Shown here: piece by piece, positions 6,755 to 12,258 of the stretch
Layout: every line of letters begins with the position of its first letter
How positions within the stretch are numbered: position 1 is the first letter of the stretch
Assembly: GCA_016874895.1 (NCBI GenBank)
Contig: VGSX01000086.1
Coordinates: 1-12,258 of the forward strand
DNA from: Deltaproteobacteria bacterium
Lineage (GTDB): Bacteria > Desulfobacterota > Desulfobaccia > Desulfobaccales > Desulfobaccaceae
Direction of reading: 5' to 3'
DNA: 12,258 bases
Translations under genes and position numbers: made by a program
The notes under the pieces: generated by a model
The model's input: only the letters and a program-made list of their open reading frames with translations
The model's database searches: none
Told to the model about the DNA's origin: nothing

Positions 6755-8812
6755 ATGCAAGAAGACGCCCACACCTTAACCCTCCCGGCCTCACCCCTGG
6801 ATGAGCTCTGTATCAATACCATCAGATTTCTGGCGGTGGATGCCGTGCAGCAGGCCAGATCAGGCCACCCCGGCATGCCTTTGGGGGATGCGGCCATGGC
6901 CTACACTCTCTGGGACCGGTTCCTGAAGTTCAACCCCCAGGACCCTAAATGGCCCGACCGGGACCGTTTCGTACTTTCCGCCGGACACGGCAGTATGCTG
7001 CTGTATGCCCTGCTCCATCTTTACGGCTTTGATCTGTCCCTGGAAGAGATCAAACAGTTCCGGCAGTGGGGCAGCCGCACCCCGGGCCATCCGGAGTACG
7101 GCCATACCCCGGGCGTCGAGGCCACCACCGGGCCCTTGGGGCAGGGTATCGCCAACGCCGTGGGCCTGGCCATGGCGGAAGCCTCCCTGGCGGCCCGCTT
7201 TAACCGCCCGGGTTTTGCCGTCGTCCAGCACTATACCTATGTCATCGCCAGCGACGGGGACCTGATGGAAGGCGTCAGCGCCGAAGCCGCCTCCCTGGCC
7301 GGGCACTTAAAGCTCGGCAGACTCATTGTCCTGTGGTCCGACAATCTGATCTCCATCGAGGGCAGCACCGACATCACCTTCACCGAAGACGTCCTGGGCC
7401 GGTTTGCCGCCTACGGCTGGCAGGTGCAGCGGGTTGCGGATGGGAACGATCTCAGCCAGGTGGCTGCCGCCCTGAGCGCAGCCCGAGCGGAGACCGGGCG
7501 GCCCTCATTCATTGCGGTCCGGACGCACATCGGTTATGGCAGCCCTCATAAACAGGATACCGCTGCGGCCCACGGGGAACCCCTGGGCGAAGGGGAAGTG
7601 GCCTTAACCAAGGAACGCCTGGGGTGGCCCCCGGAGCCGTCTTTCCTGATTCCCCCCCAGGCCCTGGAACATTGCCGCCAGGCCCTGGAACGGGGCCGGA
7701 CCCGGCAGCAGGCATGGGAAAATACTTTTCAGGCCTATGCCAAACAATTTCCGGAACTGGCCCAGGAGTTTAAAACTCTCATGGCTGGGGAGCTCCCCCC
7801 TGGTTGGGATGGGGCTATCCCCGCTTTTTCCCCGGACCAGGGACCCATGGCCACCCGCAGCGCCTCGGGGAAGGTTCTCAACGCCATCGCCCCCCGGCTG
7901 CCGCAGTTAATGGGAGGGTCCGCCGACCTGGCCCCCAGCAACAAGACCATCATCAATACTTCCCAGGCTTTTCAGGCCGGCCGGTACGAAGGCCGTAACA
8001 TTCATTTCGGGGTTCGGGAACATGCCATGGGGGCAATCTTAAACGGCCTGGCCTACCACGGCGGTTTTATCCCCTACGGCGGCACCTTCCTGATCTTCAG
8101 CGACTACATGCGCCCCCCCATCCGCCTGGCCTCCATGGGCCACCTGCACGTGATTTACATCTTCACCCACGACAGTCTGGGCGTCGGCGAGGACGGCCCC
8201 ACCCACCAGCCCGTGGAGCAGTTGCTCTGCCTCAGGGCCATCCCCCATCTGCTGGTCATGAGACCTGCGGACGCCAATGAAACCGCGGTTGCCTGGCGCC
8301 TGGCGGTCAGCCGCCCGGACGGCCCCGTGGCCCTGATCCTCACCCGGCAGAACCTGCCTATACTGAATCTGGAAAAGTTTCCCCAGATTCCCGGGGGGGT
8401 GACCCGGGGCGCTTACGTGCTGGCCGAGGCCCCGGCGGGAAGCCCCCTGGACCTGATTATGGCCGCCACCGGCTCGGAAGTCCACCTGGCCCTGGAGGCC
8501 CGGGAGGTATTATTAAAGGAAGGCGTGGGAGTGCGGGTCGTCAGTCTCCCCTGCTGGGAGCTCTTTCAGGCCCAGCCCGAGGCGTATCAGCAAGAGGTTT
8601 TTCCGGCTGCCACCCCCCTTCTGGCCCTGGAAGCCGGCCTGAGTCTCGGCTGGCGGCCTTACATTCCCCAGGCCTGTCCCAACCTCGAGGTCATCGGCGT
8701 GGACCGCTTCGGGGCCTCCGCACCGGGGAAGGTATTGCTCCAGGAATATGGCTTTAACCTGGAAAACGTCTGCCAGCGGGCCCGAGACCTGCTGCAACGG
8801 TGCTCCGGATAA
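6755..8812 (+). CDS. tkt: transketolase
   Basis: Thiamine-diphosphate enzyme moving two-carbon ketol units between sugar phosphates in the cytosol (non-oxidative pentose phosphate pathway, or the Calvin cycle if present). Start ATG 6755 (685 aa) is preferred: AGAAAGGA at 6741-6748 is spaced six bases from it, and homology to the family begins soon after, at LCINTIRFLAVDAVQQ. GTG 6707 would add 16 residues with no ribosome site. Seen: SGHPGMPLG with H38; the cofactor motif SDGDLMEG (166-173) followed by an N in the SDN block; GYGSPHKQDTAAAHG; and the pyrimidine-domain GVREHAMG with catalytic E422; then SDYMRPPIRLASM and THDSLGVGEDGPTHQPVEQL. All three transketolase domains are complete and length is normal. 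It sits 112 bp after the fusion gene, probably with its own promoter, and ends at a strong terminator (9037-9078). Confidence 0.97.
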   Translation: MQEDAHTLTLPASPLDELCINTIRFLAVDAVQQARSGHPGMPLGDAAMAYTLWDRFLKFNPQDPKWPDRDRFVLSAGHGSMLLYALLHLYGFDLSLEEIKQFRQWGSRTPGHPEYGHTPGVEATTGPLGQGIANAVGLAMAEASLAARFNRPGFAVVQHYTYVIASDGDLMEGVSAEAASLAGHLKLGRLIVLWSDNLISIEGSTDITFTEDVLGRFAAYGWQVQRVADGNDLSQVAAALSAARAETGRPSFIAVRTHIGYGSPHKQDTAAAHGEPLGEGEVALTKERLGWPPEPSFLIPPQALEHCRQALERGRTRQQAWENTFQAYAKQFPELAQEFKTLMAGELPPGWDGAIPAFSPDQGPMATRSASGKVLNAIAPRLPQLMGGSADLAPSNKTIINTSQAFQAGRYEGRNIHFGVREHAMGAILNGLAYHGGFIPYGGTFLIFSDYMRPPIRLASMGHLHVIYIFTHDSLGVGEDGPTHQPVEQLLCLRAIPHLLVMRPADANETAVAWRLAVSRPDGPVALILTRQNLPILNLEKFPQIPGGVTRGAYVLAEAPAGSPLDLIMAATGSEVHLALEAREVLLKEGVGVRVVSLPCWELFQAQPEAYQQEVFPAATPLLALEAGLSLGWRPYIPQACPNLEVIGVDRFGASAPGKVLLQEYGFNLENVCQRARDLLQRCSG

Positions 8813-8914
8813 CACCGGGGCAGGAGTGCTACGATTTGAGGTTCGCGGTTATACCGTTAAAATCCCCCTGCCCCCTTTAGAAACTAGGCCTTACCCACAA
8901 GTTTATGCAAGGTG

Positions 8915-8931
8915 GCCAAGCACAGCCTGGC
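8915..8931. repeat. short hairpin GCCAAG/CCTGGC
   Basis: GCCAAG (8915-8920) and CCTGGC (8926-8931) pair at five of six positions over the loop CACAG. It is the first of three hairpins in a row. Alone it is weak; its place beside two better palindromes makes it worth listing. Confidence 0.35.
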
Positions 8932-8940
8932 GAAATATTG

Positions 8941-8965
8941 GGTTCCCAAGGGTAACTTGGGAACC
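8941..8965. repeat. perfect 10-bp inverted repeat, interspersed-palindrome type
   Basis: GGTTCCCAAG (8941-8950) and CTTGGGAACC (8956-8965) are exact reverse complements around a 5-base loop GGTAA. No T-tract follows on either strand, so it is not an intrinsic terminator. TTGGGAAC-type palindromes are a common form of small dispersed repeat in environmental bacteria (recalled, not checked). Confidence 0.6.
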
Positions 8966-8984
8966 AGGAGAAAGTTCACCCTGT

Positions 8985-9014
8985 AGGGCGGGAAAGCGAA
9001 GCGCATCCCGCCTT
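8985..9014. repeat. REP-like palindrome with GGCGGGA/TCCCGCC stem
   Basis: GGCGGGA (8987-8993) pairs with TCCCGCC (9006-9012). One wobble pair and one A-T pair extend it to 8985-9014, and the inner loop carries GCGAAGC. The form GTAGGGCGGG...CCCGCC resembles bacterial repetitive extragenic palindromes, which are often mobilised by RAYT transposases. No such transposase gene is in this window. Confidence 0.55.
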
Positions 9015-9036
9015 GGAAATAAATTCTCACCAACAG

Positions 9037-9078
9037 ATCAGGCCCCTGAAGCATCCCCCAGGGGCCTGATTTTTATTT
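9037..9078 (+). terminator. intrinsic terminator of tkt
   Basis: ATCAGGCCCCTG (9037-9048) and CAGGGGCCTGAT (9059-9070) form a perfect 12-bp stem over the loop AAGCATCCCC, followed at once by TTTTATTT (9071-9078). On the plus strand this is a textbook rho-independent terminator. It is 225 bp after the tkt stop, so the palindromes before it would be in the tkt 3' UTR. On the minus strand the stem is not followed by T's. Confidence 0.88.
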
Positions 9079-9132
9079 CATACTTTATCTACAACTGCCA
9101 TGGCCTCTGGCCATCAGAAGCGGATCGCCACC

Positions 9133-10692
9133 TTAAGCCCGCCGCCGCCGGCCGATGAACATCAGGATGCCCAGGGACGGGGCCAGGAGCATAAGGGTCG
9201 AAGGCAAGGGCACCACGATCACGGGGTGCCCCCAGACCGCCAGGGCGAACTCTTCCGAGAAATCGCTCCAATTTCTCACCAGCAGGGAATAAAAGTCATC
9301 ATAAGGCAGGTCAAAGTAGATATGTTCCACGTTGTCAATAATACTTTGAGACCAGCTAACCCGCCCTAAGGAGTCCGTGCCAATTAAATATCCGGAGCTG
9401 TCCATTAAATACAGGTCCAGATCGGCGAAGCGCAGCACGTTGAAGTCATCCGCATAAGATGGACCGCCTGTGGACTGGCGTTCCATGATCCGGTCCCAGA
9501 CCAGGGTGGCGGTTAATTTGGAGCCCCCCTGGAGCTGCTGATTGATGTTATATCGCACGGCACGGGCCGCGGTTACCTGCTCCCGGTCCCAGCCCACCGG
9601 ATCGATGCTGATCTCGGTGGCGTTCTGGATGCCCGGCAGGGCCTCGCCGCCCTGGTACTGGACAAAAGCCGCCAGGGCATTCACCTGGCCGGCCCCCATA
9701 TTGTCATCCAGGGGTTCGACGCCGGGATCGTAAGACTGCCATAAATTGCCGTCATACCGGCGCACCTGGATCTCCCCGGGTTTCTCGCCGCCGTCCTTGC
9801 TGGCCGAATTCAGCATTACTGACTTAATGACCTTGTGGTCGGTGGAATGACTGTTGGCAGCGCCATACTCGGTCAGGATGGCGGCCACCCCGGCGGTAAT
9901 GGGGGCGGAAAAGCTGGTCCCGGCCACACTGCCGTATAATCCAGAGGTGAATTCGTCATTCAACTTGGTGGTGATGATGCCGGCTCCCGGAGCGACGATA
10001 TCCGGCTTAATCCTGTCATCCCAGGTCGGGCCCTTGGAACTGAAATAGGCTACCTGGTTGTGGACATTCACCGGGTCCGTGGCCCCCACTGTGAGGCCGT
10101 TATAACTGTCCCCCGGAGAGCGGACGGTATAGTAGCCGGAATCTCCTTCATTGCCGGCGGAACTCACCACAATGATATCCTTTTGGTTGCCGAGCCAGTC
10201 GAAGTATTTGCTGGGCCGGCTTTGGCCGTCAGGGGCGAAGTAATTCGGAAAATATCCCCAGCTGTTGTTGATGATCTTGACACCATTGGCCGCCATCCAA
10301 TCCCCGCCAATGACCACATCGTTATCACCATAAGTTGGCCAATAGGCATCCATGGCAAAGGAGTATAAGCCCACCCCCGGCGCCACGCCCCGATAAGTGG
10401 AGTGGTTGCTGGCGATGCAGCCGGCTACTTGGGTGGGGTGGGCATGGGTCCAAGCCGGAGAAGGAAGGGTGGTAATAGACGGGAGGTTGACATGGGGGGC
10501 GACATTTCTCAGTTCCAGGACCCCGGCCTTGACGCCGCTGCCGTCCACATCGACCCCGATGGGGGCCAGGTCCGCCGGCCGGGCGTTGATTACTTTCAGG
10601 GCCTCATCCAGGGCATGAGCCGCCGGGGCCAAGGCTAGGGCAAACAGGCCCAGGGCAACCAGGAAAGTCTTGAGTCTCATAATTTTATGCAT
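9133..10692 (-). CDS. secreted S8 (subtilisin-like) serine peptidase with PEP-CTERM sorting signal
   Basis: Extracytoplasmic endopeptidase, 519 aa from ATG 10692; AAAGGAGG lies five bases before it, whereas the longer frame uses an upstream TTG before that site. Residues 1-27 form a signal peptide ending in ...APAAHA. The S8 domain runs about 45-330: H85 in HPTQVAG, oxyanion N181 in SSAGNEG, and S260 in GTSFSAP. At the catalytic Asp position (VKVAVID in subtilisin) this protein has VKAGVLE with E60, a change discussed in the findings. Residues about 370-487 look like a beta-sandwich with DLDLYLMD, seen after many S8 domains. The last 27 residues are a VPLPST motif, a hydrophobic helix and an RRRR cluster, a PEP-CTERM variant cleaved by an exosortase and usually linked to export with exopolysaccharide. 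No exosortase gene is in the window. Whether it is an active protease or a degenerate relative is open. Confidence 0.93.
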   Translation of the reverse strand: MHKIMRLKTFLVALGLFALALAPAAHALDEALKVINARPADLAPIGVDVDGSGVKAGVLELRNVAPHVNLPSITTLPSPAWTHAHPTQVAGCIASNHSTYRGVAPGVGLYSFAMDAYWPTYGDNDVVIGGDWMAANGVKIINNSWGYFPNYFAPDGQSRPSKYFDWLGNQKDIIVVSSAGNEGDSGYYTVRSPGDSYNGLTVGATDPVNVHNQVAYFSSKGPTWDDRIKPDIVAPGAGIITTKLNDEFTSGLYGSVAGTSFSAPITAGVAAILTEYGAANSHSTDHKVIKSVMLNSASKDGGEKPGEIQVRRYDGNLWQSYDPGVEPLDDNMGAGQVNALAAFVQYQGGEALPGIQNATEISIDPVGWDREQVTAARAVRYNINQQLQGGSKLTATLVWDRIMERQSTGGPSYADDFNVLRFADLDLYLMDSSGYLIGTDSLGRVSWSQSIIDNVEHIYFDLPYDDFYSLLVRNWSDFSEEFALAVWGHPVIVVPLPSTLMLLAPSLGILMFIGRRRRA

Positions 10693-10697
10693 GGAAG

Positions 10698-10705
10698 CCT
10701 CCTTT
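10698..10705 (-). promoter_or_regulatory. ribosome binding site deciding the S8 peptidase start
   Basis: AAAGGAGG on the minus strand, five bases before ATG 10692. It fixes the start and rejects the in-frame TTG at 10719, which lies upstream of it. Confidence 0.85.
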
Positions 10706-10728
10706 GTTATGATAACCAATCAGGGTTT

Positions 10729-10757
10729 GTCACCCGAGGCGGCGCCGCGCCGGTGAC
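10729..10757. other. inverted repeat upstream of the S8 peptidase gene
   Basis: GTCACC (10729-10734) and GGTGAC (10752-10757) flank a GC block that contains the 10-bp palindrome GCGGCGCCGC. It lies in the 159-bp gap between the two minus-strand secreted-protein genes. No T-run follows on the minus strand, so it is either a regulatory dyad or a structure in the mRNA. A further GTCAC half-site occurs at 10765-10769. Confidence 0.35.
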
Positions 10758-10851
10758 GCATGTGGTCACAATGTTTTCCTTACCTACTTTGTCATGGCCG
10801 GTTACGACCTTTCATAATTCACGCCTCTGAAGAAAATAACCGCCCTGCTCC

Positions 10852-11520
10852 TCAGCGGCCCGGTCCCGGCGGTCTGGTCCGGGGTCTGGGATCTCCTGCC
10901 GAAGGGCCGGGCGGATACACCAGGCGGCCCGATCCCATAGTTATGGTGCTGGCTGAAAAAACCAATTGTCCCGAAGGCTTATGGACAACGGCGGTGCCGC
11001 CGAAGTCGGTTGCGGGTTGAAAAAAGAGGTAATAATCCCCCACCGCTTCCACCTGCTCCGGCCTGACCTGCCAGGTATGGGGGGGATAGATGGGATGTTG
11101 ATTAATGCGAGCCGCGGCTGCGGCCGCATCAGCAGGCGCAGCATCGGGATAAGGAATATCCCGCCGGTCTTTGACTTCCAGGGATTTCCAGTCCAGCCGC
11201 ACTAAGGTCAGACGCGGGCCATTCGGCACCCGGGTGTGCATTATCACCACCCATTCCGAGGTGGCCGGGTTGATCCGGCCCACCGTGTAGTGGTGCAGCA
11301 AAATCAGGCCGGATACCAACTCCTGCGGCGGTTTGCCACCCAGCTCTAAAGCCGCGACCTTGCCCCAGGCCGCCGCCGCCTCATTGCTGGTGGCCTCGTT
11401 GTAAGAGCTGGCGGCAGAGAAAATAACTTTCTCTGGAAGCGCACCGCTCCCCAGGGCCATCACCTTAACTGCCCCGCTTATGGTGGTGAACGTCAGGAGG
11501 AATATTAGTAACCTCTTCAT
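10852..11520 (-). CDS. secreted hypothetical protein
   Basis: I do not recognise a family. With the start at ATG 11520 it has 222 residues. The N-terminus MKRLLIFLLTFTTISG is a clear signal peptide, with likely cleavage near VMA (about residue 22), so it is exported. A longer start at 11556 would place 12 residues before it, has no ribosome site, and would bury the signal peptide. The mature part is mixed: an Ala-rich helical stretch (AADAAAAAARIN type), several Tyr/Trp/Phe (for example DYYLFFQ), and a Pro/Arg/Gly-rich end. No cysteines or lipobox are seen, so it is not a lipoprotein. It lies 159 bp upstream of the secreted S8 peptidase on the same strand; a shared role such as substrate or partner is inference only. 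A candidate sigma70 promoter lies at 11673-11700. Confidence 0.7.
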   Translation of the reverse strand: MKRLLIFLLTFTTISGAVKVMALGSGALPEKVIFSAASSYNEATSNEAAAAWGKVAALELGGKPPQELVSGLILLHHYTVGRINPATSEWVVIMHTRVPNGPRLTLVRLDWKSLEVKDRRDIPYPDAAPADAAAAAARINQHPIYPPHTWQVRPEQVEAVGDYYLFFQPATDFGGTAVVHKPSGQLVFSASTITMGSGRLVYPPGPSAGDPRPRTRPPGPGR

Positions 11521-11672
11521 ATAATAAAGCTTTCCCAAGAAGGGAGGCAAGTGCATAGTATTGTGGGGCTCGACCCTAAGTCATCCTGCCTTTGCCGGTA
11601 AAGCTGTTAAAAAACTGAACAGGCGTAGACTATAGCTTATTGCATATTACCCCATTGATCAGTATAGCAATA

Positions 11673-11700
11673 ATTATACCAACCATCGAAGCACATTCAA
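11673..11700 (-). promoter_or_regulatory. candidate sigma70 promoter for the minus-strand secreted-protein genes
   Basis: Read on the minus strand: TTGAAT (complement of 11695-11700), 16 bp, then a perfect TATAAT (complement of 11673-11678). Transcription would start near 11666, giving a leader of about 145 bases before ATG 11520. The region is AT-rich, so chance matches are more likely than elsewhere. Confidence 0.35.
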
Positions 11701-11738
11701 CATATTGATTTTAATATATAAATAAAACAGTAAATATG

Positions 11739-11816
11739 AACCTGTTTTTTCTAATGTTCACATTTTAAAACATATAAAGTTATAAATTTTATTTTTATTA
11801 ATTTTAACAACAGGTT
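11739..11816. repeat. inverted repeat flanking an extreme AT-rich island
   Basis: AACCTGTT (11739-11746) and AACAGGTT (11809-11816) are exact reverse complements 62 bp apart. The enclosed segment is about 11 percent GC, far below the genes around it. It may be a regulatory region bound by a nucleoid protein or a small insertion remnant; neither can be shown here. Confidence 0.35.
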
Positions 11817-11937
11817 GGAGATAGTTCAGGAATTAAAACAGAATGTTTAGATTTCTTATCACACCGGACGGCTTAGATACAGAATGGAACATGTTTGGAT
11901 GGTCTCCCGGGCCCTGTCGGGGTGATTGACGCAGCCC

Positions 11938-12054
11938 TTATTACTCAGAGCAAAAAATTGATTTAATGAAATCTTCCCTCAATTCCCCTCTCCCTTGAGG
12001 GAGAGGGCCAGGGTGAGGGTGAAAAGTTAACCTAGGTCACGCCCTCAGTAATAA
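11938..12054. repeat. 117-bp element with terminal inverted repeats and a central CCCTCTCCC palindrome (MITE-like candidate)
   Basis: Ends TTATTACTCAG (11938-11948) and CTCAGTAATAA (12044-12054) are inverted at ten of eleven positions. Inside, CCCTCTCCC (11986-11994) and GGGAGAGGG (11999-12007) pair perfectly over the loop TTGA, followed by CAGGGTGAGGGTG. The inner motif is a widespread dispersed bacterial repeat (recalled). No target-site duplication is visible next to the ends, so mobility is unproven. Confidence 0.5.
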
Positions 12055-12144
12055 CTTTGCGGTAGCCAAATCTCCCTGGGAGGTGCTATATAAGTTTTAC
12101 ACGTTTCGCAGCCGCCAACATCAGGGCAACAAAAGGAAGGGCCA

Positions 12145-12258
12145 GTGAATTTCCCTGTCTCCCGCAGGACCGTTTTTTGGGCCGTCTTCGTCCTCACCGG
12201 CCTGAATCTGCTGGATTATTTCGACCGCTACATCGTGGCCGCGGTGAGCACCCTCATC
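12145..12258 (+). CDS. MFS transporter, N-terminal part (cut by the window end)
   Basis: Starts at GTG 12145 with AAAAGGA (12131-12137) seven bases upstream. The 38 codons in the window encode a short basic cytosolic start (PVSRR), then a hydrophobic first helix running into LNLLDYFDRYIVAAV. The LxYxDR pattern at the end of helix 1 is typical of major facilitator permeases, especially the spinster-like and anion:cation symporter branches. The substrate cannot be told from this part. An extended -10-like TGCTATATA is at 12084-12092. Confidence 0.75.
   Translation, partial: MNFPVSRRTVFWAVFVLTGLNLLDYFDRYIVAAVSTLI

Larger units (their letters stand above)
8813..9132. other. 320-bp convergent spacer with clustered hairpins, no gene seen
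   Basis: This spacer separates tkt (+) from the S8 peptidase gene (-). It holds hairpins at 8915-8931, 8941-8965 and 8985-9014, the tkt terminator at 9037-9078, and a small hairpin ATGGCC/GGCCAT (9100-9114). A long-range pair, GGGGCAGG (8817-8824) with CCTGCCCC (8867-8874), frames its first part. Reading frames through it lack protein-like composition and a ribosome site. Confidence 0.6.
11521..12144. other. 624-bp noncoding stretch between divergent genes
   Basis: This stretch separates the minus-strand secreted-protein gene from the plus-strand MFS gene. It contains the promoter candidate at 11673-11700, an AT island (11747-11808 has only 7 G or C in 62 bases) flanked by AACCTGTT/AACAGGTT, a 28-codon open frame at 11843-11929, and a palindromic element at 11938-12054. 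No gene of convincing size is seen. Confidence 0.6.

Noticed and set aside
6860..7306. 148-residue minus-strand open frame (and the similar one at 8039-8485)
   Set aside because: Both are antisense to conserved transketolase motifs and have no family features.
9100..9114. terminator of the S8 peptidase gene
   Set aside because: ATGGCC/GGCCAT forms a short stem, but no T-run follows on the minus strand.
8748..9158. 136-residue plus-strand frame running past the tkt end
   Set aside because: It starts in tkt out of frame and passes through palindromes and the terminator; composition is not protein-like.
10753..10770. CRP/FNR-type site before the S8 peptidase gene
   Set aside because: GTGAC and GTCAC half-sites exist but are seven bases apart, not the spacing expected for a TGTGA-N6-TCACA site.
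11843..11929. RiPP precursor peptide
   Set aside because: There is no maturase, transporter or leader-peptide motif nearby; it is kept only as a weak small-frame observation.
1..12258. CRISPR array, tRNA/rRNA genes, phage or defence island
   Set aside because: No regularly spaced repeats, no tRNA-like cloverleaf or rRNA segments, and no integrase, restriction, toxin-antitoxin or cas-like proteins were seen.

Overview
This window comes from a GC-rich bacterial chromosome. The most likely source is a deltaproteobacterium (Desulfobacterota, perhaps near Desulfobacca/Syntrophobacterales). That is inferred from the VPLP-type PEP-CTERM tail, the multi-heme-era sensor style (periplasmic c-heme diguanylate cyclase), Shine-Dalgarno-led genes, degenerate heptamer repeats and scattered intergenic palindromes. 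No rRNA or other marker gene fixes the taxonomy.

Layout, left to right. 1-248 is AT-rich and may hold the last codons of a gene entering from the left. Next come queC (249-932, +), a 389-bp structured spacer, a membrane diguanylate cyclase with a periplasmic c-type heme sensor domain, GAF and GGEEF domains (1322-3232, +), and pgeF/yfiH (3314-4111, +). A 233-bp spacer with a heptamer repeat and a terminator-like hairpin leads into a fusion of a VTT/TVP38 membrane domain to a MerA-like flavin disulfide reductase (4345-6642, +). Transketolase (6755-8812, +) follows and ends at a strong intrinsic terminator. The 320-bp convergent spacer before the next gene carries a run of hairpins that look like interspersed repeats.

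On the minus strand, a secreted small hypothetical protein (10852-11520) lies upstream of a secreted S8 peptidase with a PEP-CTERM sorting tail (9133-10692). A roughly 620-bp noncoding stretch follows, containing an AT-rich island and an interspersed CCCTCTCCC palindrome element. The window ends in the first 38 codons of an MFS transporter (12145 onward, +).

How the genes relate: most are single-function housekeeping genes (queuosine precursor synthesis, peptidoglycan editing, pentose phosphate pathway) sharing a strand but not one pathway. The two secreted minus-strand proteins may form a unit. I see no defence island, CRISPR array, phage or biosynthetic cluster. The most interesting items are the VTT-flavoprotein fusion, the Glu in place of the catalytic Asp in the S8 peptidase, the heme-sensing cyclase, and the clustered palindromes. 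Five start codons (1322, 3314, 6755, 10692, 11520) were chosen by ribosome-binding-site and domain evidence; four of these shorten the longest reading frame.
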